The notes under the pieces were generated by a model. That model saw nothing but the letters and a program-made list of their open reading frames with translations, had not been told where the DNA came from and searched no databases. The position numbers and the translations under genes were made by a program. Positions 25,690-37,600 of a stretch of DNA of 64,000 nucleotides are shown here, in pieces. The stretch is from Micromonospora_J zhanjiangensis. GTDB taxonomy: Bacteria > Actinomycetota > Actinomycetes > Mycobacteriales > Micromonosporaceae. How positions within the stretch are numbered: position 1 is the first letter of the stretch; each line of letters opens with the position of its first letter. The stretch is taken from contig NZ_JBHSBN010000015.1 in NCBI RefSeq assembly GCF_042650605.1, positions 1-64,000 of the forward strand, written 5' to 3'.

Positions 25690-28600
25690 TCATTCGCCGG
25701 CCGGTCCGGCCTCGAGTTGGTCCATCTGTTCAGGCGAAAGGGCCACGAGCATGCCCGTCGGGGACTCCTGCGCCGCGTCCTGTCCGTCCTCGGCCGGGAG
25801 TTCCTTGACCAGGGCCGCCAGCCGTTCCGGCGTCTTCTCGTCGAACACCTGCCACGGGGTCAGTGCCAGCCCCTCCCGGCGGGCCCGGGTGGACAGCTGC
25901 ATCGAGCTGATCGAGTCGCCGCCGAGTTCGAAGAAGCTGTCGTTGACGCCGACCCGGTCCAGGCCGAGCACCTCCGCGAACAGGTCGCACAGCCGGGCCT
26001 CCATTGCCGTACGCGGGTCCGCCCCGGACGAGCGCCGGCCGAAGTCGGGGGCCCGCAGCGCCCGGTGGTCGACCTTGCCGTTGGGGGTGACCGGCATCGT
26101 CTCCAGCGGCACGAACGCCGCCGGCACCATGTGCTCCGGCAGCCGGTCGGCCGCCGCCTCGCGGAGTTTGGCGACCAGCGCGTCGGCGTCGGCCGCCGGC
26201 GCGGCCGCCGGGACGACGTACGCCACCAGTTGCTTCTCGCCCGGTCCGTCCTCGCGGGCGACGACCGCCACCTGGGCGACTCCCGGGTGGGCCGTCAGCA
26301 CGGCCTCGATCTCACCCGGCTCGACCCGGTACCCGCGCACCTTCACCTGGGCGTCGACCCGGCCGACGAAGACCAGCTCCCCGCCGGAGGTCCAGCGGGC
26401 CCGGTCGCCGGTGCGGTACATCCGACCGCCCGGGGTGAACGGGTCGGCGACGAACCGTTCCGCCGTCAGGCCCGGCCGGCCGAGGTAGCCGCGGGCCAGG
26501 CCGGCGCCGGTGACGTACAGCTCGCCGGTCATCCCCGGCGGCACCGGCTGCAGGAACGCGTCGAGCAGGTAGGACCGCATGTTGGCGATCGGGCCACCGA
26601 TGGGCACCACGTCCCGTCCGGCGGACAGCGGGTCGCTCATCGTCGCGCACACCGTCGTCTCGGTGGGCCCGTACGCGTTGATCATGCGACGGCCCCGCGA
26701 CCAGCGGTCCACCAGTACGGGCGGGCACGCCTCGCCGGCCACGACCAGCGTCTCCAGTCCGTCCGGCAGGTCGTCCTCGACGGCCAGCACGCTCGGCGGA
26801 ACGGTGACGTGGGTGATCTCCCACCGGCGCAGCGCGTCGCCCAGCGACACCCGCGGCGGCATGCTCGCCGGGTCGGCGAGGACGATCGTGCCGCCGGACA
26901 GCAGGGCCGTGCAGAGCTCGGAGACGGCGGCGTCGAAGCCGAGGGAGGCGAACTGCAGGATCCGCGCGGACGAGGTCACCGCGAAGCGCTCGATCTGGGC
27001 GCCGGCCAGGTTGCCGAGCCCGGCGTGGGTGGCCAGCACCCCCTTGGGCACCCCGGTCGACCCCGACGTGTAGATCACGTACGCGCCGTCACCCGCCGCC
27101 ACCCGTGGCAGCGCCGTCCCCGGGTCGGCGGCGGACCGCTCGTCCAGCACCACCACCGCGCCCGCGAACTCCGCCGGCACGACCGGTCGGGTGTCCGCCG
27201 TGCACACCAGCACCTCCGGTGCCGAGTCCGCGAGCATCAGGGTGATCCGCTCCCGGGGGTAGTCCGGATCGACCGGGACGAACACCCCGCCGGCCAGCGA
27301 CACCCCGAGCAGGGCCACCACCAGCTCCACCGACCGTTCCACCAGCACGGCCACCCGGGTCTCCCGCCGTACGCCGGACGCCACCAGCAGCCGCGCCAGC
27401 CCGTCGGCCTCGTCCGACAGCTCGCCGTAGGACAGGCTCCGCGCGGCGTCCCGCACCGCCTCCGCGTCCCGTGACCGTTCCACCTGCCGGCGGAACAGCA
27501 CCGGCAACGGCTCGGCGGCGAGCGGCGCCCCGGTCCGGTTCCATTCCCGTACCACCAGCTCGCGTTCCGCGGCGCCGATCAGGCCGACCCGCCCCACCGG
27601 GGTCCACGGTTGCGCCGCCACCTGCCGCAGCGCCCGGACGACCCCCGCGAGCAGCCGCTCGGCCTCGGTCCGGTCGACGACGTCCGGCCGGTAGATGAAC
27701 TCGCCGTGCACGCCGCCGCCCTCGGACGCGCGCAGGGACACCGGGTAGTGCCCGCTGTCCTCCGGTATCTCCGCCGGCCGCAGGACGACCGCGTCGGGGC
27801 TGTCCGACGGCAGCGGCGGGTGCGGGTAGTTCTCGAACACCACGATCGTGTCGAAGGCCGCGCCGGGCCCGGCGAACTGGGTGATCTCGCTCAGCCCGAT
27901 GTGCTGGTGCGCCATCATCGCGATCTGCCGGCCCTGCAGGTCGGTCAGCATCTCGACGAACGGTTCGGCGCCGTCCAGCCGGGCCCGTACCGGCAGTGTG
28001 TTCATGAACAGGCCGACCACGGCCTCGACGCCGGGAATCTCCGGCGGACGCCCGGCCACCGCGGCGCCGAAGACCACGTCGCCGCGCCCGGTCAGCCGGG
28101 CCAGCAGCAGCGCCCAGAGCCCCTGGAAGAGCGTGTTCATCGTCACGCCGTGGCCGCGGGTGAGTTCCGCCAGGCGCCGGCTCAGCTCGTCGTCGAGGTG
28201 GAACCGCACCCGCTCGGGCTTGATCGGCGTGCTGATCGTCTCCGGCGGCACGACGTGGGTCGCCTCGTCGATCCCGGCCAGCTCGGCCCGCCACGCCTCC
28301 CGGGCGGCCTCCTTGTCCTGCCGGGCGAGCCAGGCGAGGTAGTCGCGGTACGACGTCGGTGCCGGCCGGGCCGCACCGGCACCGCCGGACTCGTACGCCG
28401 CCAGCACGTCGGTGGTCAGGATCGGCAGCGACCATCCGTCGCACGAGATGTGGTGCGACGCGAGGGCCAACCGGTACCGGCGTTCACCCAGCCGCATCAG
28501 GTGCAGGCGCAGCAGCGGTGCCCGGGTCAGGTCGAACCGTTCGGCGTGCAGTTCCGCGGTGAGCCGGTCGAGTTCCGCCAGCGCCTCGTCCTCCGGCAGG

Positions 28601-31600
28601 TGGGACAGGTCGGTCTCCTGCCACGGAATCGTCACCTCGCCGGCCACCGCCTGCACGGCCGCGCCGGAGGCGAGCTGGTGGAAGCTCGCCCGCAGGGCGG
28701 CGTGCCGGTCGACGACGGCCTGCCACGACGCGCGGAACCGGGCCACGTCCAGCGGACCCTCCACGGCGAGGGTACGCATCCCGGCGTAGACGTCCGGACC
28801 GCGTTCGTCGGCGGCGTGGAACAGCAGGCCCTCCTGCAGCGGCGAGAGCGGCCAGATGTCGAGCAGACCGGGTACGGCGTCCTCGATCTCCGTCACGTCC
28901 CGCTGGGTCAGCGTGGCGAGCGGGAAGTCGGACGGCGTGTGCCCCCCGGCGCCGTCGTGGCCGGCGTGTGCGGCCAGGCCGGCCAGCATGCCGAGCCAGG
29001 TGTCGCCGAGCGACCGCGCCTCGGCGTCGCCGACGATCCGCCCGGCCCAGGTCAGGGTCAGCCGCAGCTCGGGCCCGTCCACGGCGTCGAGCACCACCAC
29101 GTCGATCTCCAGGACGTGTCGCAGCGGCATGTCCTGCCCCGCCGCGCCACCGATGGTTCCCACCGGTTGCCAGGGCTCCGGACGACCGTCGGGCCGCGCG
29201 GAGAAGCGGCCCAGGTAGTTGAACCCGATCTCTGGCTCCGGCAGCGCCGCCAGGACCCGTCCCGTACCGGCGTCGAGGTGGCGCAGGATCCCGTAACCGA
29301 GCCCGCCGTCGGGCACCGTGCGGACGCTCTCCTTGACGGTCTTCAGCAGCAGGCCGGCCGCGTCGCCACCGGCGATCGCCTCGGTCGTGTCGATCCCGGT
29401 CACGTCCAGCCGGAGCGGATGCACGTCGGTGAACCAGCCGACCGTCCGGGACAGGTCCAGCTCGCCGATCGGCTGACGGCCGTGGCCCTCGACGTCGACC
29501 ACGACGGCCGTACCGCCGCGCCAGCGCGCCACCGCGCCGGCCAGGGTGGCCAGCAGCACCTCGTGCACCCCGCAGTGGAAGGCCGAGGTGGCCCGCTCCA
29601 CGAGCACCCGCGCCTGTCCCCGCGGCACCACCCACGACCGGCGGCCCGCCGTCGACATGGTGTCCCGGGCGAGGTCCAGCTCGCCGAGCCGGGGCTCCTG
29701 CCCGTCGAGGATCCCGGTCCAGGTCGCCAGCTCCCCGGTCCGGGTCGCCGCCTGCTCGACAAGCGTCCGCGCCCAGCGCCGGAACGAGACGTCCACCGGG
29801 TCGAGCGTCGGTGCCCGGCCCGCGGCGACGGCCTCGCAGGCCGCCCGCAGGTCCGGCAGCAGGATCCGCCAGGACACCGCGTCCACCACGAGGTGGTGGG
29901 CCAGCAGCACGAGCCGTCCGACGCGTCCCGGTCCCGCGTCCACCCACACCGCGCGGACCAGCACACCGGCGGTGGGATCCAGTCGCCCGGCCGCCGCCTC
30001 GGCGGCGCGTTCCGCGAGGTCGTCCAGGTCCTCGGCGCCGGCCTCGACCCGCTCGACCAGCCCCGCCGCGTCCACCGCGCCCCGGTCGGCCACCACCAGC
30101 CGCAGCTCCTGTCCCCCGGTCGCGACGACCCGGCCGCGCAGCATGTCGTGCGCGTCGAGCAGCGCGGCCAACCCGGCCGCCAGCACGTCCGTGGACAGGT
30201 CGTCGGGCGCGCCCACCGTCGTCCACTGCGCCGACGTACCGCGGGTGAGCGCGCCCGGATCGCGGTCGAGCAGCGCGCGCATCACCGGCGTCCAGGGGAC
30301 CTCGCCGACGCCGTCGCCCGGGTCGGTCCGGGTCCCGCCGCCGTGCTCGGCGATCGCCGCGATACCGGCCGGCGTCCTCTGCTCGAAGACGTCCTCCGCG
30401 CCGAAGACGATGTTCTCCCGGCGCGCCCGGCCGGCGAGCTGCATCGACAGGATCGAGTCACCACCCAGTTCGAGGAAGCTGTCGTCGGCACCGACCCGGT
30501 CCAGGCCGAGGACCTCGGCGAACAGGTCGCACAGCACCCGCTCGGTCGCGGTGCGCGGCTCGCGTCCGGCCGGCCGGCCGGTGGCTTCGGGCGCGGGCAG
30601 TGCGCCGCGGTCGATCTTCCCGTTGACGGTCAACGGGAAGGCGTCCAGCACCACCACCGCGGCCGGCACCATGAACTCCGGCAGCCGCGCCGCGAGCCGC
30701 TCGCGCACCGCGTCGGGGTCCGGGGCCGGGCCCTCGGCCGCGGTCAGGTAGGCGACCAACCGCTTCTCGCCCGGCCGGTCCTCCCGCGCCACGACGACCG
30801 CCTGCGCCACCTCGGGAAGCTCGGTCAGCGCCACCTCGATCTCGGCCGGTTCGACCCGGTAGCCACGGATCTTCACCTGGGTGTCGGCCCGCCCGGCGAA
30901 CAGCAGCTCACCGTCGTCGGTCCGGCGGGCCAGGTCGCCGGTGCGGTACATCCGCGCACCGGGAACGAACGGGTCGGCGACGAACCGCTCGGCGGTCGCC
31001 GCGCCGGCGGCCAGGTAACCGCGCGCCAGGCCGGCGCCGGCGAGGTAGAGCTCGCCGGGCACGTTCGGCGCCACCGGCTGCAGGAACGGGTCCAGCACGT
31101 ACGCCCGGCGGCCGGCCAGGGGCGTGCCGATGGGCAGGGCGGCACCGGTCGCGGCGCCCGGCTCGATCAGGTGCCAGGTGGCGCAGAGGGTGGTCTCGGT
31201 GGGGCCGTACAGGTGCCGGACCCGGACCTGCGGGCAGGCCTCGCGCAGCCGTACGACGGAGGCGAGGGGTACCGCGTCCCCGCCGGTCAGCACCTCGCGC
31301 AGTCCGCTGAAGGCTTCCGGTGACTCCTCGGCCAGCACCCGGAAGCTGCCGGCCGTCAGGTGGGCGGTGGTCACGCCGCGGGCGACCGCCTCCCGCAGCC
31401 GCCGCGCGTCGACCGCCCCCGGCTCCGCGACCAGCACCCGGGCCCCGTTGACCAGGGGCACCCAGATCTCCAGCAACGACGCGTCGAACGCGTGCGAGGC
31501 GTGCATCAGCACGCAGTCGCCGGGGTCGAGGGACCAGCCCGGGTCGCCGGCCAGCGCCGCCACGCTCGCGTGCGGCACCGCGACGCCCTTCGGCACACCG

Positions 31601-34600
31601 GTCGATCCGGACGTGTACATCACGTAGGCCACGTCGTCCGCCGCGACCGTCAGCGCCGGCGCCCCGGGCCGCGCCGGGCCGGCGGCCGGTGCGTCGATGA
31701 CCACCGGGTCGATCCCGGCCGGCACCGCGTCCCTGGTCGCCGTCACACAGACCGCCACCGAGACGCCCGCGTCGGTCAGCATCCGCTCGATCCGTTCCGG
31801 CGGGTAGGCCAGGTTCACCGGGACGTACCCGGCGCCGGCCTTCCACACGGCGAGGAAGGCGACGAACAGGTCCGCGCCGCGGTCCAGCACCACCCCGACG
31901 CGGTCGCCGCGCCGGACACCCCGCCCGGCCAGGTCACCCGCCAGCCGGTCCGATTCGGAGTCCAGGTCGGCGTAGGACAGGGTGCGCCCGGCGTCGATGA
32001 CGGCCACCGCGTCCGGCGTGCCGCGCGAGCGCCGCCGGAACAGTTCCAGCACCGACGCCGCACCGGCCGCGGCACCGGTCGGTGCCGGCCCCGCCAGCAC
32101 GGACGCGTCCGCCGGCCCGCCGGTCACACCGAGCCGCCCCAGCACCGTGGCCGGCTCCGCCACCACCCGTTCCATGACCCGTACGACCTGCCGCGCGACC
32201 TCGACGGCCGTCGCCCGGTCGACGCTGCCCGGCCGGTACGACACGCGGATCTGCACCCGCCGGCCGGGACTGACGCTCATGGTCAGCGGATAACCGGTAC
32301 CGGTCCGGGTGAGCACCGAGCCGATCGTGACGCCGCCGTCGTCGCCGACCTCGACGGCGTCCATCGGGTAGTTCTCGACCATCATGATGGTGTCAAAGGT
32401 CGCGCCCGGTCCCGCCACCTTCTGGATCTCCGACAACCCCATGTGCTGGTGCTCGGCGAGCGCCGACTGGCGCCGCTGCAGGTCCGCGAGCAGGTCCAGC
32501 ACCGGCATGCCGCCGTCGAGGCGGACCCGGACCGGGACGGTGTTGATGAACATCCCCACCATCCGCTCCACGTCCGGCACCTCCGCCGGGCGTCCCGCCA
32601 CCACCGACCCGAACACCACGTCGGTCCGGCCGGCCAACCGCGCCAGCACCAGCGCCCAGGCACCCTGGACGATCGTGCTCAGCGTCAGGCCCCGACCGCG
32701 CGCGAACGCGGTGAGGGCCCGGGTGGCCTCCTCGGACAGCAGTTCGCAGTGCTCCCGCGGCATCACCATGGTTCGGCCCGCGTCGGGGTCCAGCACCGTC
32801 GGTTCGTCCGAACCGGCGAACTCGGACCGCCACGCCGCCCGGGCCGCCTCCTTGTCCTGGCGGTTCAGCCAGCCGAGGTAGTCCCGGTAGGAGGGTGCCG
32901 GCGAGGCGCTCCGTCGGCCCGCGTACTCGGCCGACATCTCCCCCACGACGATCGGGGTCGACCAGCCGTCCAGGACGATGTGGTGCGGCGTCAGCACGAG
33001 CCGGTGCCGGTCCTCGGCGAGCCGGATCAGCAACAGCCGCAGCAGCGGCGCCCGGCTGAAGTCGAACCGCTCCGCCTGGTCCGCCGCGACGAGACGGTCG
33101 ACCTCCGCGGCCGCGTCCGCCTCGTCGAGGTGCGACACGTCCACCATCCGCCAGGGCAGCTCGACCTCGTCGGCGACCACCTGCACCGGCCGACCGGACG
33201 CCAGCTGGTGGAAGCTGGTCCGCAGCGACTCGTGCCGGGCGACCACCGCTTCCCAGGCCGCCCGCAACCGGTCCGCGTCGAGCGGTCCGTCCAGGTCGAA
33301 GATCCGCTGGGTCTGGTAGACGTCCACCCCGTCCCCGTCGCGGGCCCGCTCGAAGAGCATGCCCTGCTGCATGGGCGACAGGGGCCAGATGTCGGTCAGT
33401 CCCGGCGCCGCGCCCGCCAGCTCCGCCACGTCCCGCCGGGCCACCTCGACCAGGTCGAAGTCGGACGGGGTGTGCCCGCCGGCGTTCGGCGTACCGGCGT
33501 GGGTGGCCAGGCCGGTCAGCAGTTCCAGCCAGGCCTCGCCGAGTCGCTCGACCACGCCGGGGTCGAGGTCCCGGCTGTCCAGGGTGAGCCGCACCCGGGG
33601 ACCGGCGTCGGTGTCCCGCACGTCCGCGGCGGCCTCCAGCACGTGGGCCAGGGCGACGTCCGGGCCGGCGGCCGCGGCGCCGAGCGCCCCGTCGCGCACC
33701 TGCCACGCCGTGTCCCCGGCGGCGACGCCGGACCGGCCCAGGTAGTTGAATCCGATCTGCGGGGACGGCAACCCGGCCAGCCTCGATCCGGTGTCGGGGT
33801 TGAGGTGGCGCAGCAGCCCGTAGCCGAGGCCGTCGCCGGGCACCGCGCGTACCTGTTCCTTCACGGCCTTCAGCAGCTCCCCGGCCGCCGCGTTCCCGGC
33901 CGCGGCGGCGGCCAGGTCGACGCCGGAGACGTCGAGGCGGACCGGGTGGACGCTGGTGAACCAGCCGACCGTACGCAGCAGGTCCTCGCCGTCGACCGGG
34001 TGGCGGCCGTGTCCCTCCACGTCTACCAGCACGCCGGCGTCGGCACCGCGCCCGCGCGCCACCGCGCCCGCGAGTCCGGCGAGCAGGACCTCCTGGATCC
34101 CGCAGTGGAAGGCCCCCGGCAGCCGGCCCACCAGGCTGCCCGCCGCGGCGCCGGACAGGGTACGGGACCATGAGGACGGTTGCCCGGTGTGCTCGCCCAG
34201 GGACGGGTCCACCCCGTCCAGCACCGTCACCCAGTGGTCGAGTTCGGCCACGGTGCTCTCGTGCGTCGCCTGCTCGGTCAGCCGCAGCGCCCACTGCCGG
34301 TACGACGTCGCCGCGGCTTCCAGCGTCGGGGTCCGGCCGGAGCGCACGTCGTCGTACGCCGCGCGCAGGTCCGGCAACAGGATCGCCCAGGAGACCGCGT
34401 CGACCACCAGGTGATGGGCCACCAGCGCCAACCGGCCCGGCTCCGCGCCGGGCGGGTCGATCCACCCGACCCGCACCATGACCCCGGCCGACGGATCCAG
34501 TCCGGCCTCGGCCTCCTTGGCGCTCCGCGCGGCGACGTCGTCGAGGTCGCCGGTGCCGGCCGGCACCCGCGTGATCAGGTCCGCCGCGGCCACCGCGCCG

Positions 34601-37600
34601 CGCTCGGGCACCATTAGCCGCCGATCGGACGTCACCCGCGCACGCAGCACGTCGTGCGTGTCCAGGACCGCCTGCAGGGCGGCGGCCAGCGTGTCCGGGC
34701 GCAGGTCGACCGGAGCGACGAGGATCCTCGCCTGCGCGAACCCGGGGCGCACCGCGTCGTCGCCGAGGGCCCGCATCACCGGCGTCCACGGGATCTCGCC
34801 GACGCCGGCGTCCGCCGCGCCGCGGTCCCGGCGCGTCGACCCGGACGCCTCGGCCAGCGCCGCCAGCCGCTGCGGGGTCCGTTGCTCGAACACCTGCCGC
34901 GGGGTCAGCGTGATGCCCTCGCGCCGGGCCCGGGCGGCCACCTGCATCGAGGAGATCGAGTCACCGCCCAGGGCGAAGAAGCTGTCGTCGACGCCAACCC
35001 GGTCGAGGCCCAGGACGTCGGCGAAGATCCCGCACAGGATCCGCTCGGCCTCGGTGGCCGGTGCCCGGCCGGTCGAGTTCGCGGCGAAGTCCGGGTCGGG
35101 CAGGGCCTCCCGGTCCACCTTGCCGTTGACCGTCAGCGGCAGCTCGGGAAGCACGATCACCGCGGCCGGAACCATGAACTCGGGCATCGTCGCGGCGAGT
35201 CGCTCGCGCAGCCGCGCCGGGTCGACGTCCCGCCCCGCCTCGGCGACCACGTAACCGACCAGGTGCTCCCCCCGTACGGACACCACGGCCTGGCCGACCC
35301 CCGGCAGGTCGCCGAGGACCGCCTCGATCTCGCCCGGCTCCACCCGGTAACCGCGGATCTTGACCTGGTCGTCGGCCCGGCCGGCGAACACCAGCGCGCC
35401 CTGGTCGGTCCAGGACGCCAGGTCGCCGGTCCGGTACATCCGCTCGCCCGGGGCGAACGGATCGGCGACGAACCGCTCGGCGGTCAGCGCCGGACGGCCC
35501 AGGTAGCCCCGGGCCACCCCCGCTCCGGCGACGTACAGCTCACCGGTCACGCCCGGCGGCAGGGGGCGCAGGAACGCGTCGAGGACGTAGACCCGCCTTC
35601 CGGCGAGCGGCCGTCCGATCGGCAGCACCGACCCCGTCCCGTCGCCCGGTTCGAGCAGCCACCAGGTCGCGCACAGGGTGGCCTCGGTGGGGCCGTAGAG
35701 GTGCCGGACCCGGACGTCCGGGCAGGCCCGCCGTACCCGCTGCACCGCCGCGAGCGGCACCTCGTCCCCGCCGGTCAGCACCTCGCGCAGGCCGGCGACG
35801 GACCCCGGCGACTCCTCGGCCAGCACCCGGAACGTCCCCGCCGTCAGGTGGGCGGCCGTGACCCCGCCGGCCACCTGGGCGGCGAGGGCCGCACCGTCCA
35901 CCGCGCCGGTCCCGGCGATCACCACCCGGGCACCCGACACCAGCGGCACCCAGATCTCGAACAGGGAGATGTCGAACGCGTGCGACGCGTGCATCAGTAC
36001 GGCATCGTCGGGGCCCGTGCCCCAGCCCGGCTCACCGACCAGCGCCGCGACGTTGCCGTGCGACACCGCGACGCCCTTCGGTGTCCCCGTCGACCCCGAG
36101 GTGTACATCACGTACGCCAGGTCGTCGGCGCCGGTCGCGACCGACAGCCGCGGGCAGCGCGCCACCGCCTCCCGGGTCGCGGGGTCGTCCAGGACGACCG
36201 GTTCGAGCCCGCCGTCCAGCACCGCGGCCCGGAACGCCTCCTCGCACACCGCCGCCGCCGGTTCGGCGTCGGCCAGCATGAACTTTACCCGTTCCGCCGG
36301 GTAGGCGGGGTCCACCGGCACGAACGCCGCTCCGGCCCGCCACACCGCGAGCAACGTCGCGATCAGGTCGGCCGACCGGCGCATCAGTACGGCCACCCGG
36401 TCCCCGCGCCGGACCCCGCGCCGGCTCAGGTAGCCGGCGAGCCGTTCGGCGCGCTCCGCCAACTCCCCGTACGAGACCGTCCCGCCGTCGTCGACGAGCG
36501 CCGTCCGGTCGGCGTGGTGTTCCGCCTGACGGGCGAACAGGTCCAGGGCCGACCGGTCCGGCCGCGCGCCGGATGCCGTGCCCCAGTCCCGTACCACCAG
36601 GTCGCGTTCGGCCCCGCTCGTCACGTCGATCTCGGCGACGGTGGTGTCGCCGGCGGCCGTCAGCTGCCGCAGCACCCGGGTGAGTCGCCCGACGACCGCG
36701 AGCGCGGTCGCCCGGTCGAACAGCTCCGGCAGGTAGTCGAGCTTGAACAGGGTCGGCTCGCCGGGGACGGCGACCAGCGTCAGCGGATAGTGGGCGGCTT
36801 CCTGCCCCTGGTGCACCCGGATCCGGAGGGTCCCGGCGGCGCCCGATCCGCCGATCACCCGCGGGAAGTTCTGGACGACCAGCAGGGTGTCGAAGACCGC
36901 GCCGGGCCCGGCCGCCTTCTGGATGTCCGCCAGGCCCACGAACTGCTCGGGAATGAGCGCCGACTGCCGCCGCTGCAACTCGGTCAGCAGCTCGACGACC
37001 GGCTGCGCGCCGCGCAGCCGCACGCGCACCGGGACGGTGTTGAGGAAGAGGCCGACCATCCCTTCCACGCCGGGCAGGTCCGCCGGGCGCGCCGACACCG
37101 TCGCGCCGAACACCACGTCCGTCCGACCCGCCAGCCGCGCCAGCAGCAACGCCCACGCGCCCTGCACCACCGTGTTCAACGTCAACCCGTGGCCACGGGC
37201 CAGCTCGTCCAGGGCCCGGGTGAGGTCCGCCGGCAGCTCGGCCGTGACGCTCTCCGGCGTGCCGGGGGCGCGCCCCGGATCGGCGGGTGCGACGAGCGTC
37301 GGCTCCTCGGCGCCCCGCAGCTCCGCCGCCCACGCGGCCAGCGCCCGCTCCTTGTCCTGCCGGCCCAACCACCCCAGGTACTCCCGGTACGGCGTCACCG
37401 CCGGCAGGTCCGACGGAGCGCCGCCGGCCGCGTACAGCGTCGACAACTCGTCGAGCACGATGGGCAACGACCAGCCGTCCAGGATCGCGTGGTGGCAGGT
37501 CACCACCAGGCGGTGCCCGCCACCGGTGAGGCGGATCAGAGTCAACCGCAGCAGCGGCGCCCGCGCCACGTCGAACGGCCGCAGCCGGTCCTGTTCGGCC